Assembly (NCBI GenBank): GCA_947247005.1
Contig: OX365954.1
Location: 1,628,001 to 1,692,000 of the forward strand
Length of the DNA stretch: 64,000 nucleotides
DNA from: Spisula solida
Taxonomy: Eukaryota; Mollusca; Bivalvia; Venerida; Mactridae
Direction of reading: 5' to 3'
Part shown: positions 38,301 through 48,089 of the stretch, in pieces
Position numbering within the stretch: position 1 is the stretch's first letter
Layout of the letters: every line of letters begins with the position of its first letter
Position numbers and translations under genes: made by a program
Notes under the pieces: model-generated
Database searches by the model: none
What the model was told of the DNA's origin: nothing
What the model saw: the letters and a program-made list of their open reading frames with translations, nothing else

Positions 38301-41055
38301 TTAAGGTAATTCCCGTGTAGAATGTTTGCTGCAATTGACCGCACCTTATACGAGTTTTTTTTATCTCAGGAAACAGACATTTCACATTTTCAATTAAGGT
38401 TTTTAGACTGAGAATTTTTTCATCCGTTCCCGATTCCAAACAATCAAATTTGTAGCTTTCATATAAATGGTTACTTTCAACTTTTCCATTCTCATCCACT
38501 GCTAGTCGAGACACGATCCTGAAAAGCAAAATTAATCTTGTTTAGTGTCGTGGTTCATGTTACATTATACAGGCTTACATAATATAGGACTTTCAGCAGT
38601 TAATTTTTTTTCATTTTTAGGATCGTCCTTGTGCCATATGATTCTGTTCTGTGTGATTTAAGTTTTCTGCGCTCAGCTGTTTCTGTTGAGTGCAGCCTTC
38701 CCTGTCCGAGTTTTCATACTCTTTACTCTGATGTTTTGAAAGTTGAATTCAGCTTATGATTGATGCCTCCATTACCACTATGGTTTTGAATAAGAGTGCA
38801 TAAAAAATTACCATTGTTGTTGTAATTATCCAAGACATTGTTCTAGAAATGAAAAGTCTTAATGAAATAGTAAATTAATTATTAGTAATTCAATGGGACA
38901 AGCTAGCTAGACTCAACTGTTTACAACTTGTGGTTTGATAAATAGATCAAACTCCAATCAAAAACCACTTTTTATGAATCCAAGCTATTTTTATTGACAT
39001 GTTCTTATTTTCATGTAATTGAAACAGAACCAACTAAAACTGCAACAGAGTGACTAACCATACCCCCACACACCGCTTTGTCACAGATAATGACACTGCT
39101 GCATGATGGACATAAATTGCACATTCATTTTCAAATTCAAAAATTTATGACAAAGTTATGATCCAGACAACTTAAATTATGGTTATTTCTGACCTTTGAA
39201 CTGAAGTGTGACCTAGACCTTTGAGGTATTAAACTAATTGTTTTGAATGCCACACCCTCTCATGATGGTGAACAAATGTGCCAAGTGATTAAAAACTCCT
39301 TCAATATATGGAGAAGTTACAGCCTAGACAAACTGACAAAGTGACTCATATATATATACCCCCTACCAATGGTAGTGGGGGTATAACAATTGAAATCAAT
39401 AATAAGGAATCACTTGTGAAATGAGACACGTGATGCTAACAGTATGTATTGAAATATGATGCAAATGCCTTTATTGATGTCTTATATATTTTTACAGGAC
39501 ATTCATCGATACAACTGAAGAGGCTTATCAGGAAGTAGAAGTTGAAGACATGGAGTTGGATGATGAGTTTGATAAGATTTTACTATCGATTGTAACAGAT
39601 GAAGGGATAACTCATGATTTCACATTTCCTGAAAAATTAATGACAACCATTAAAAACAATCTTACTGAACAGGAAGAAATTACATGTTCCCAGAAACAAA
39701 TTAATCAAATTGTTTCTAGGCTTGATGATTCAAAATTACAATTGTTTTCCAAAAAAATATTTATAAAAATGAAGGAATTTATTAAAACTATTATTGAAAA
39801 AGATGAGCCGATAATTAAGGCAATACCAGAAGCTAATCTCAATAAATTCTACAGACTTGTCCATCAATACAACACTGGAGCAGAATTTAAATTGAATTGT
39901 GTGATCTTGTTTGAAACCGAAAGTTGTTTGACAAATGAGCATTTAGTTATCTGCTACAAAGTGTTGGAGATGATACGATTCTTTTGCATTGAACAAAAGG
40001 TTGATTTGATTCAACATGAAACGTCGAAAATGCCAAGACGATTTGTTACAAGTTCATCTAAAGCCAGAATTCGTTATGTGGCAGGGTATTGTGTTGCTAA
40101 GTTGAGAAAGAAATACATGAAAAGTTTTAAGTCAAACATGTTCTCAAAATCAAAAGAAAGCCAAAATTCATACTATGAAGCAAAAGGCAAACTTAACATT
40201 CTCAATTTGTTGAAAGAAGAGGAGCATTTTTTGAGAGAAAATACTTCTGATCCCGAGTCATTAGTGGACATTGAAAACAAGCAGGGAATTTCCCGTGGAT
40301 TAACCAATGTTACAGACAGTTTGTATTCAATTTTTTTAAGCCTGACAGAAAAGTCTTTAAGCTTTTTGATACATGAAAATTTACTTACTTATGGAAAAGA
40401 CATGTTTATTAAATGTCTGGACAATATTGATGAAGATAAAAAATTGAGAGACAGCTTTTTAGATCTTGTGAAAAACAAACTTGTTTATGAAGAATTTGAT
40501 GACATTGAAATGCATCCTGACAATTCAGAAATCCAATCATTACAGATTGAGCAAATTTATAATGAATTGGCAGAAAAATATGTAACTGTATTACTAGCCC
40601 AGTTTCGAAGAGATATAAAATCATCTTGTCAAATAGAGAAGAAAATGGCACACAGGAAACAAATCAAAGTAAAAGTTCCATCAAAACGCAAGTATGAAAG
40701 CAAAATTAATTCTAAGTCAACAACAAAAACAAACACTACTTGTACTAGAACACCTGGACTTATCGAACCACTGGCTTCTACCTCTCAAAATGGATATTTT
40801 CGACTTGAGTCACAGGTCTTAAGTAGTTCTCTGCTAGAACCACAGGCCTCAACCTCTACTCAACCGGAGTCTGAAATATTGAGTGATAATGAAATGTGCA
40901 AGAAATGTTTAAAAGACAGTGATGATGAATGGATTCAGTGTGGTTCTTGTGAAGGCTGGTTTCATCGTAAATGTGCACGAATGAAGACCAATAAAACATG
41001 GAAAAAATATAACAAAGAAGGTGTTAATTGGTTGTGTAATCAATGTAAATGTTAA
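28770..41055 (+). CDS. Pif1-type helicase with C-terminal PHD finger, six exons, 965 residues
   Basis: Joining 28770-29339, 32485-32869, 33951-34056, 35133-35333, 36079-36156 and 39498-41055 gives 2898 bases, exactly 966 codons with TAA. Every junction is GT-AG and keeps phase (0, 1, 2, 2, 2). Residues 1-421 are an SF1B Pif1 helicase: Walker A GSAGTGKS (22-29), Walker B IIDECSM (105-111), GDFLQLPPV (137-145), KKGCPVILLKNL, FGLTIHKAQGMTLD and GQLGVALSRV. Residues 448-900 are unrecognised overall but contain RYVAGYCVAKLR (639-650), like the C-terminal helices of P/THAP-type transposases, and a basic patch. Residues 912-965 are a C4HC3 PHD finger (C914, C917, C928, C931, H936, C939, C960, C963), which usually reads histone tails. 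The start is the first ATG ahead of the Q-motif. AATAAA lies at 41243. The last exon could in principle be a separate gene, but the exact phase fit of exon 5 to exon 6 argues for fusion. Confidence 0.85.
30618..30728. repeat. 30-bp tandem repeat, four units, GCGC-rich
   Basis: CGCTTAGCGCGCAAACCGCC plus TAGTTCAAG repeats four times with a few changes. The TTAGCGCGC core is nearly self-complementary and far richer in CpG than its surroundings. Confidence 0.9.
31810..32030. mobile_element. Palindromic MITE in helicase intron 1
   Basis: The left arm CCGGTCTTCTTCCCC then TTCATTCCGTGA is mirrored by the right arm TCACGGAATGAA then GGGGAAGAAGACCGG. The arms are about 70 bp and the middle about 80 bp. 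Confidence 0.82.
32275..32400 (+). repeat. R2 repeat fragment
   Basis: CTTCAGTTTGGTCAACATGA then TTTCATGAAAATATG.TCATA matches 4075-4135 and 10760-10815. Confidence 0.55.
32485..32869 (+). CDS. Helicase exon 2
   Basis: Acceptor TTAATGTTGTAG, donor G|GTACGC. It encodes LVHLKRPLAASQEE, SLVDDYNRKRV, LPGD-like NWPGD and the KKGCPVILLKNLTDKLVNGL segment typical of Pif1. Confidence 0.88.
33951..34056 (+). CDS. Helicase exon 3 (motif V region)
   Basis: Acceptor ATATTTCAG, donor AG|GTATTT. It encodes REQFPLKLAFGLTIHKAQGM. Its last 16 bases and donor are copied in the tandem repeat that follows. Confidence 0.9.
34036..34415 (+). repeat. About 92-bp tandem repeat spanning the exon 3 donor
   Basis: GCATGACATTAGACAGGTAT plus TATAGTTCA, CATGTCTATAAACTACATTT and GTAACTTCAAATCTC recur four times at about 34041, 34136, 34228 and 34326. 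The first copy begins in exon 3. Copy 2 retains a perfect pseudo-donor AGACAG|GTATTT; copies 3 and 4 have lost or weakened it. Confidence 0.88.
35133..35333 (+). CDS. Helicase exon 4 (motif VI region)
   Basis: Acceptor GCTTTTCAG, donor AG|GTTACT. It encodes FRPGQLGVALSRVSASSGLR and the linker PRYIMKPEKIVADFM that closes the helicase core. Confidence 0.9.
36055..36060 (-). terminator. Possible transposase poly(A) signal
   Basis: AATAAA on the minus strand about 135 bases beyond the transposase stop. A transcript using it would be antisense to helicase exon 5. Confidence 0.35.
36079..36156 (+). CDS. Helicase exon 5 (linker)
   Basis: A 78-base exon with acceptor ATATTTTCAG and strong donor AAAG|GTAAGG. 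It encodes an acidic linker (VADTGCSSIDNAHVCGDQSN). No known domain. Confidence 0.75.
36193..38518 (-). CDS. P-element/THAP9-type transposase (main exon)
   Basis: This is an uninterrupted frame of about 774 codons ending at TAA 36193-36195. Counting residues from base 38529, the RNase H-like core is plain: GGLIFDEMSI (D367), YTCMDGAQCN (D467) and NSDVIENIFNQQRS (D698 with E701). This matches the D, D, D..E spacing of P-element transposase. Between them lie the FRFPIAHFITD strand, MMDISHVLKKIRNN and the LTHEHIYPDSQLKMRN helix seen in THAP9 relatives. RRWSKEFIANCLQLYNRGPK precedes the core. It cuts and joins element ends in the nucleus. The first in-frame ATG is only at residue 126, and TTTTGCTTTTCAG precedes base 38518, so the N-terminus comes from an upstream exon I could not find. 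No THAP zinc finger is visible. It lies wholly within helicase intron 5, antisense. Confidence 0.88.
38655..38735 (+). repeat. R1 interspersed repeat fragment
   Basis: GTGATTTAAGTTTTCTGCGC, CAGCTGTTTCTGTTGAGTGC and AGCCTTCCCTGTC match the end of the 2760-3171 copy. Confidence 0.65.
39120..39390 (+). repeat. Bivalve composite repeat in helicase intron 5
   Basis: GACCTTTGAACTGAAGTGTG, CCACACCCTCTCATGATGGT and a tail ATACCCCCTACCAATGGTAG then GGGGGTATAAC. Confidence 0.65.
39498..41055 (+). CDS. Helicase gene exon 6 (transposase-like region and PHD finger)
   Basis: Acceptor TATTTTTACAG. The single base carried from exon 5 completes an Arg codon, and the acidic FIDTTEEAYQEVEVEDMELD leads on. The 519-codon exon has no stop before TAA 41053-41055. 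Lys/Ser/Thr-rich DNA-binding-like sequence precedes the PHD finger. Confidence 0.85.
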
Positions 41056-41242
41056 AGTTTAGTGCATTATAATTCATTTCCGGACGATCATGAAACACCA
41101 TCTTCAACTTATCTCAGTTACTGTTAACACCTCAATTCTGAGGGTATCGATCAACACTGGAGTATGTGAAAAGATAAGTAAGTTTTATGTTGAGACAGTG
41201 ATGCTTCTTCTGGACTACCCATGAAGTATGAGTGATGTTGAG

Positions 41243-41248
41243 AATAAA
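41243..41248 (+). terminator. Poly(A) signal AATAAA of the helicase-PHD gene
   Basis: First AATAAA after the stop, 188 bases downstream. Confidence 0.55.
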
Positions 41249-41829
41249 AATTTGATTCAATTTTGTGGGTCCATATTGTGTTTTGTATTTTAGCTTGACT
41301 TTGTTAAAGGTATGATAACAAATTGTCAGAAAAATGCTCATTTGTTATTTTTTTATTGTAATTCTATAAGATAATGTAGTTCAAATTGATTATTCACTCA
41401 TCATCGGCATTCAACAATAGTGTTACATTGAGAAAAAGAAAAGCCGCTTCCTATGGCAACATAACTAGACATCAGTTGTCTGTTACATTTTTTCAATGTT
41501 TGAACTTAGTAAGACATAACGTTTGTGAGCTTGAAGATATTATAATTTGTGAAAGTGCGGGAGGGTGCAATGATATAACATCACCTCCATAATGTCAAAC
41601 AAGTTCACCTAAAAAGTATGTTAAAGATGTATGCCTTCAAGGTTTATACTTTACAACCTGTCCAGAGAAACAAACTCTCTACAACAGCATCTTCAAATTT
41701 TCCTAAACTGAATTTTACTATAAATATTATTTAACATCTGTAGAGCAAAAATTCGTATATTACAGCCAATATTTACAGCTCTCAGAGGCAGTTACTGTAT
41801 ATGTTATATGTTATTATTATATTGACATT

Positions 41830-41965
41830 AGCTGAAGCTAGGTCATTCAACTTTTTGTATAGCTTAAACTATGTCTTTCAGCTGTTTGACCTCTGAAACT
41901 AGTGCTGTCATCAATTTAGGTTCCTTTACTCATTCAGCTGGCTGTTGGGCATTGTATTTGCATTT
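41830..41965 (+). repeat. R1 interspersed repeat, diverged copy
   Basis: AGGTCATTCAACTT, CATTCAGCTGGCTGTTGGGC and ATTGTATTTG match the R1 word order. Confidence 0.5.
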
Positions 41966-42339
41966 ACATGTACTTGTTTTATACTTTTGTGTGTAATATG
42001 CCAGTATACATTAGTACTATTTGCATAAGTTTCAATAACATAAATTTTGTCTGCTTATAAAATGTTAGAGAAATGTAAGAGCAAATTTTCTGTGATTTGT
42101 TGATCACATGGATGTATTAAATCAAATTCTTCATATTATTATTTTTGGATGTAGTATCACAAATTAGACTGTATTTACCCAACTGTAATCTCCGTACGGA
42201 ATAGGGAAATCAGATTTAACGAGAAATCGGTTATAATGTAATTATTACTAGGTCACGGTGAAGTCTTTTGTGTGCATTTCTGCTTGGTTATAAGTTATAG
42301 CAAAGGTAGTAATTGTGTGAAATTAGCTTGTGCAAACAA

Positions 42340-42511
42340 TATTAATAAGGAGTTAATTGGTTGCGCCTCGGGCATTAAACATTGCAAAATAACTGACCAA
42401 ACCACTAATTATACCCCTAAACTCCGTGGAAACGAAATTTCAGATACGTAGGCTGGCCTTTATCTACTATAAATAAAGTTGTTACTTACTTACTTACTTA
42501 ACTACCAGACA
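42340..42511 (+). mobile_element. SINE/LINE 3' end with (ACTT)n tail
   Basis: GGCTGGCCTTTATCTACTAT then AAATAAAGTTGTTACTTACT and two further ACTT units; a microsatellite tail typical of LINE-dependent retroposons. Confidence 0.5.
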
Positions 42512-43210
42512 TCAACCATGTCACCTAGTCTAAATCCTCATTGATACTCAAATTAAGATAATGGTTGGATTGTTTGAATGATTCAAAGTAGATCGTGCTC
42601 AGAACCTCCCAATTAGTCGACACGTTATGTTAGCTAAAAGTGGAGAACATGTCAAACACCTTCGGTCATGCAGTACTTTGTCCAGAGTATAGATTGATAC
42701 ATTCAAAGCAAGACATTGAATAGTTCTCATTCATCACGAACATTTTATCAGTTTAAAAAACAAAATATTGTTCAGCATGATATATTTATTTTCTATTTCG
42801 AGAGCAAGCTATTCATGTATACTTCTGACAAACTTATGATGTAAATGTTAATATACATTGTATAACGAAATACGGTATGTTATATCTAAACAAGTTTGAT
42901 TGTACCAATATAGCGTAAATAGGATAAAGCAAAAGAAATTTCTGAATCCGTATGATTTTGTTATAACTGTGTTTCAATGTATCACTTATGACTGGTATAT
43001 TGTAATTACTGATATGGAGATGGTGTACACTCTCTGTAGATGAATTGATGTATAAATGTTGTTTCAAACATTTGAAATCAAGTTTTATTATCAGATGCAG
43101 AGTTTTCTTTAAAGCATTTGTGATATTTTAATGCATGATTTGATTTGATACAATTTAGGGGCTAAATTGGAATGAGTCCAATAAAGCCTGTCTACAATAT
43201 TTATACAAAA

Positions 43211-43831
43211 TACAGTCAACTAACTCTTGTTATCTCGAACTTGCTTATATCGAATTTTTAGTTATCTAGAACAAATTTCAATGTCCTGATAAATTAATTT
43301 GCATCTAAAATATTTGGTTTAACTCTAAGTCAGGTTGTATCAGTTAACATTCGCGCCTCCCCTGTAAGGAATCTTCGATTCAACTGATTTTCACACTTTC
43401 CATTGTTGATCAATTAAGTGTATACATCAATTTGAACAAATGTATCTAATGCAACTTCCAGATGTAACCAACACTAGTAATAAATACGATGAAATTCTGG
43501 ACACGATAAACCCTTTTTAAACCGTATTAAGACTTCAGCAGCAAAAGTGGTTCTCAAACTTATTTAAATTTAAAATATTTTATTCTGTATGTTACCTTAA
43601 CCACACATAAAAGCTACAAACCAAAGTCACGTCATTAAGCGAAACATGGAGAGAACTTACGCTCCCGGAATTTTCTTAAACCATTCAAGGAAATCCCAGT
43701 CATGATAAAATCTGTGTTATCCCGTACCGTGACTGAACGAACTAAATGGGTTTTGAACTTACCTCGAATTTGTTATGTTGAATTATTTTTGCACGGTACC
43801 GAAAAATTAGAGATAACAAGAGTTGGCAGTA
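43211..43831. mobile_element. Pogo/Tigger-like MITE inside the large transposon
   Basis: TA at 43211-43212 then CAGTCAAC...ACTCTTGTTATCTCGAA; the right end is GAGATAACAAGAGTTGGCAG then TA at 43830-43831. The left end carries a 4-base TAAC duplication within the repeat. 617 bp, no transposase. Confidence 0.78.
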
Positions 43832-45005
43832 ATATAACCTAAGTTTTGTCAGATTCTCAAGGTTCATTAGTATCATGTCATATTCTGCATATCACATGTC
43901 GAGAAATTGCTTGTTCCTCGTGAAAGTATAACATAGTATCTGTCACCATTTTTTGGGATTCAAACATAACTTCACAAGTCGCATTATCAGTAGTAATTTA
44001 TTTTTGGTTAAGTTTTTATATCAGTTGAAAGTTTGGTCATCATCAGTGACCTTTAAAAATAATGACTATCTGGCTATCATGGGAGTTTACATGTTTCGCA
44101 AAACATGTTTTACAAACATTGTCATTAATCTTTTGTTACCTTCACTATTTTGAAGAAACTATAGTCGCCAATATTGTAGGTTATGAGCGATAGCTTTTTA
44201 TTATAATTAGCTATGATATATTGTTGGCTATGATTTATATAAAATAGGGGTGTAAGGATACACTATCCTAGAGATACGATATGTACTGTTCCTTTTTCTT
44301 ACTGTTAGGTAACTTTCGGTACGGCATGATATTCTTGAACATTTAAGAAAGAGATGGTAGACATTCTAGAAAATGACTTTGTTGCTATGATTCAGCAAGT
44401 ATAGCATAGCATCAACTTCATTTAATGAATTTCAATGACATTAAGTATCAAAACAGCTTATATACATAATAAATTATGTATGATAACCTTACATAATCAG
44501 TATGCTGCTGCATGTTTTCGTTGTCAGAATAATATTTTGTAAATGAAAAATGTTTTTTTAGCATGTTTATCTATGATTTCGTTTACTATGACTACCTTTT
44601 TGTATTGTTCATGTATCCATTAGTTATACATGTATTTCACAAATGTGTTATAAATTGAACTTTTACATGCTGCAAACATGACATAAAGTATTAAATATCA
44701 AATTTATTCACTGTTGTTTTGTAGTTCATTATCCTGATGTCATCATTATACGGAGCTAGACATGAATTAATCCCTGCTTTTCTTGGCTCTTGTGAAGAAA
44801 TAAATGAAGCACTCCCATAGTCGGACACACTGCCCGACATCAGACGTCTTTAATAGTGTAAACAATGTGTTGCTTTTTCACTAACAAGGCAATAGCTCAG
44901 CTGAGAAACCCTCCCAAATATTTTGAACCAGTTTTTTACTACAGAAGAAAATTATTTATCAAGTATGACAACTATTTATATGACAAAGCAAAATGAATCA
45001 TGTTG
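43832..45005. other. No exon recognised (helicase 3' side / transposase 5' side)
   Basis: Searched on the minus strand for the missing transposase 5' exon and for a C-x2-4-C...C-x2-H THAP pattern; nothing convincing found. Confidence 0.4.
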
Positions 45006-45140
45006 CTTTTACTAGAATATGGATGGCATGGTGGCCAAGTGGTGAACGAGATGTACACTGTTAGAATCTCGTCCGGGACAAGGATTTTTTCGAACGGTAG
45101 TATGGCGTGTATTTGTTCTGTATACTTGGTCACCTCTACT
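45006..45140 (+). mobile_element. Degenerate tRNA-derived SINE head
   Basis: GGTGGCCAAGTGGTGAACG is a good A box; a decayed B box lies about 40 bases on (TTTTTTCGAAC). The rest is diverged. Confidence 0.45.
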
Positions 45141-45949
45141 CTAAAAGAGTTAGTGTATAGCACACAACTGTACCTTCACATTGTCTGCACCTGTCTGACA
45201 AATTTGTGATAAATGCCCCTGAGTGCTGCTAATTAATTAAAGAATGCATCACTCAACAATACTGTTAAAATGAATATATATGGAGCCTTATATACAGGCC
45301 TTAAACATACCCAATGTGGAAAAACACATTGATGTGTACATGTACAAACAGATTTAATAAGCAACAGTTCGACCTGTGTTAGAATCCTACAGTGCATCCC
45401 TTCTAAGCATTCAAAATACAGCCAACCCTGTATGTAAAGAACACCCCTTTCAATTTTGACTATGGTCATGATAAAGATGATAATGTTAATTGAAATAATA
45501 TCATTTTCAAGTTAACAGGTTTTTCTGTATCAGTAGGCCTATAAGCCTAAAAGCCTTGTTCATGTACGAGTATTTGATATCAAGTTGTATTTTAGCAAAC
45601 TATTGGTAGTTTTCTATGTGCTGACATGCCCTCTTTAAATAACAGATATTAGGTTAGCTGCTGCAATTTCTTCATTTGTGAAGTCTACCTCATTTGGGGT
45701 CCAGGGGCTGAAGATGATAAACAATGATAATAATTAATAGGCCTACACTTTTGCAAATCACGTACCAGTTCACACTCATTCTTGAGTGTATAAATTCATA
45801 ATGTAATAGGGTTGACTATGGTCTTTTGCTGGCTTTACTGACTGTAGCAATAATCATTATTATTCAGGTATGTGCTTAAAACCAACACATGTGCTATTCT
45901 TGTTTACAATATACCGAGTCCCGGCTTAGTAACAATAACAAAGCGGACG

Positions 45950-46114
45950 CCCGTAATTGCTGGGAACCACTTACTATGAATATACGTCACACACCATGAA
46001 ACTTTTCAGCCAATCAAATTACTCGTAACAAAAGCCGTGCTGTCACTGTCAAAATGGTCGAATTCGGCGAATTGTTTTCATTCAATGTTGTTGAATTGCT
46101 GCTTTCTTCTAGCT
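45950..46114 (-). promoter_or_regulatory. Right subterminal region, probable transposase promoter
   Basis: Read on the minus strand it matches the left subterminal DNA: GACCATTTTGACAGTGACAG, then GTTACGAGTAATTTGATTGG. An ATTGG (inverted CCAAT) box is at about 46010. The transposase N-terminal exon may be transcribed from here across a long intron. Confidence 0.45.
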
Positions 46115-46535
46115 AAGCGGTGCAGAAACGGACGAGTGTCGGTGAGTTGCTTCTAATATGTTCCTCTATCAAATCGCCGTACTAATTTCCCGAGATCGTG
46201 CGTAAATAATGATTTCTCTTCTTTATCGAAGGCCGTTTTCTCGTTTCTGTCTGTGCAGGGTTATGTCATCAAACCGGGTTTTACGCATGTTTTGAACATT
46301 CTATGCTGGACACAGGCGACATTGTGTACGTGTATTGATAAAAGTTGTATTTTTTATGTATAATATTATATTGTCTTGAAGTGTGCAGTGCAAATTAAAT
46401 GATTGCATTGAGCTTGTTTAAAATATTGGACATAATGTTGAGTTGGGTATACGAGGGCCAGTCATAAAGAAAGACCCCTGTCTCTATATTCATAGTATAG
46501 ATGTGAAAAATATTTTAGCGGGTCGAATCCCTTTG
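46115..46535 (-). repeat. Right terminal inverted repeat
   Basis: Gap-free reverse complement of 28044-28464, ending CCCTTTG at 46535. Confidence 0.95.
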
Positions 46536-46543
46536 GTTTTGAG
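46536..46543. repeat. Right target-site duplication GTTTTGAG
   Basis: Identical to 28036-28043. Confidence 0.95.
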
Positions 46544-47189
46544 TATTAACTTCACTTGGACCTATCAAAGTGTATCTGATAGAGCAGCAATCTACTATCA
46601 TGAAAGGTTGAGGTTGAGGTTACAATATCAAAAAAAAATTTCAGTACATGATATGCACATCGACAGAGCATTAACTTGTCACCTTATGCTTTTGAATGCT
46701 TGGCAGACATGTTATTGTGTTTTATCACATAGATTACATGCACGTCTTTAACAAGTAGAGAAGTATTCAGTTGTTTGTTGTAGAGCAAGTTAGAACTGGT
46801 GGACAATTGACTCAAGAATTCTGACCGTTACATAAACGTCTGAGACATTGTTAACAATATGACCCCCAATATATTACAGACACTTATACTTACAGATTTG
46901 CTGACAAGACAAAACTAGGTTCATACTCAGCACCATCCAATCATCATAGTTAGATTCATGTAGAGTGATATCAATGGAAACACTGAAAACAACACCAAAA
47001 AGAATTTCTCAATTAATGTTTCCGTAATTATGAGACTAAAATAGCAACATATGTAACCTAAAATTCAAGTTTCCATGACCTTATTCATAACTTAATGTTT
47101 CCATGACTTACAGACAAAAACACTTTCTACCAGAAATTGAAAATCAGTATTTAACCTGGAGGGCAAAAAGTCAGACACTGGCAACACTC
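46544..47189. other. No feature recognised
   Basis: Host flank of the large transposon; no exon or repeat defined. Confidence 0.35.
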
Positions 47190-47400
47190 ATTCCAACCAG
47201 CCGAGAACAAAAAACATAAAATGCACAATGCCCAACACACAAACCAGAATATGATCCACCCAAGACCCAGCTGTCGAACGAACTGATTTCAGCATGCAGA
47301 ATTTCAGAAGCTGAATCATTCAGCTATTAGACCAATCAGTCTGGGGCTGATCATCGGAATGCCCATGCTGAATGACCCAGCTCAAACAACATATGATATT
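47190..47400 (-). repeat. R1 interspersed repeat, reverse copy
   Basis: On the minus strand: GAGCTGGGTCATTCAGCATG then GGCATTCCGATGATC, and TGTTGGGCATTGTGC then TTTTTTGTTCTCGGCTGGTT. Same word order as 2828-3125. Confidence 0.75.
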
Positions 47401-48089
47401 TTCATAGCAACATGTTCAAGATTGTGATATTTAACACTTATCTAATAAGGTAACTTCTATTTTGAAGTCTTTATTTATTTGAACTGAACATTTATAATTG
47501 AGATAACTTAGCAAAGTAAGAATGAACTGTGATGGAATGAACGTCATTACCCTGAACTGCTTTCATCAGACTGGATTGTTTCTTCATCCGACATTTCTGA
47601 CTTGTCTCTGAAAAAGAATATTTGGTATCTTTTCAATATATTCTGTATCAGCAACTTCTCCACATGTGGATTGTGGAGGAAAAAAAATGTCACATAATGC
47701 TATTGTAATGCAGTTTCCATCAATTGATGTAAATTAAGTTTGTAATCATTATGATATTGTCGTTAGAGGAAAGCTAGAATAAGAACTCTTTCAGTGGTCC
47801 CTAGGCTAGTGAGATGAAATCCAAACCCATAAGTGCTGGTTCGATTCCAGAAGCGACAGGTCATACACTTCCATGACATAAATGTTCATTTTCCTCCACA
47901 TGTGGAGGTTGTGGATTCCTGGTTGAATTTTTCTCCACATGTGGAGAAGTTGCTGAATTCACTTTAAAGGTACCAGTGGAACATAAAATTGTGAAATATT
48001 TCTTATCCATTTATGAAGCCAGTACACATGGACATTTTTCTCTTAAACATAATGTGTTGGAAAATTAAAATAACACAAGAGACACATAT
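47401..48089. other. No gene; repeated CCACATGTGGA words
   Basis: TTCTCCACATGTGGA occurs at about 47658, 47892 and 47932 in near-identical form (palindromic CCACATGTGG). A tRNA-like GGTTCGATTCCAG lies at 47838. No exon seen. Confidence 0.4.

Larger units (their letters stand above)
28036..46543. mobile_element. 18.5-kb P-superfamily DNA transposon carrying helicase-PHD and transposase genes
   Basis: The unit is 28044-46535, flanked by the perfect 8-bp duplication GTTTTGAG at 28036-28043 and 46536-46543. Its 421-bp inverted repeats begin CAAAGGGATTCGACCCGC. P elements are known to make 8-bp duplications and to have CA...TG ends, and the enclosed transposase is of P/THAP9 type, so boundaries and enzyme agree. 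The interior holds a + strand six-exon helicase-PHD gene and a - strand transposase nested in its intron 5. Smaller nested repeats sit at 30618, 31810, 34036, 38655, 39120, 41830, 42340, 43211 and 45010. Neither gene shows a stop or frameshift in its visible exons, so the copy may be autonomous. A helicase is not part of the classical P element; whether this combination is described elsewhere I cannot check. Confidence 0.93.

Noticed and set aside
39550..41055. Independent 501-residue PHD gene starting at ATG 39550
   Set aside because: The frame is open upstream to a good acceptor at 39496-39497 and the carried codon fits exon 5 exactly; fusion is the simpler reading, though not proven.
28044..46535. 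Helitron or Polinton/Maverick identity for the large element
   Set aside because: Helitrons have no TIRs or target duplications and need an HUH Rep domain; Polintons need a protein-primed polymerase and integrase. Neither is present, while P-type transposase, TIRs and an 8-bp duplication are.
28036..46543. hAT superfamily for the large element, which also makes 8-bp duplications
   Set aside because: The transposase motifs (FDEMSI, CMDG, DxxEN) are of the P/THAP9 type and no hAT dimerisation region is seen.
46443..46751. 102-codon frame at the right TIR, and its mirror at 27936-28136
   Set aside because: Both are the same TIR sequence translated; the frames run across the element boundary and are by-products.
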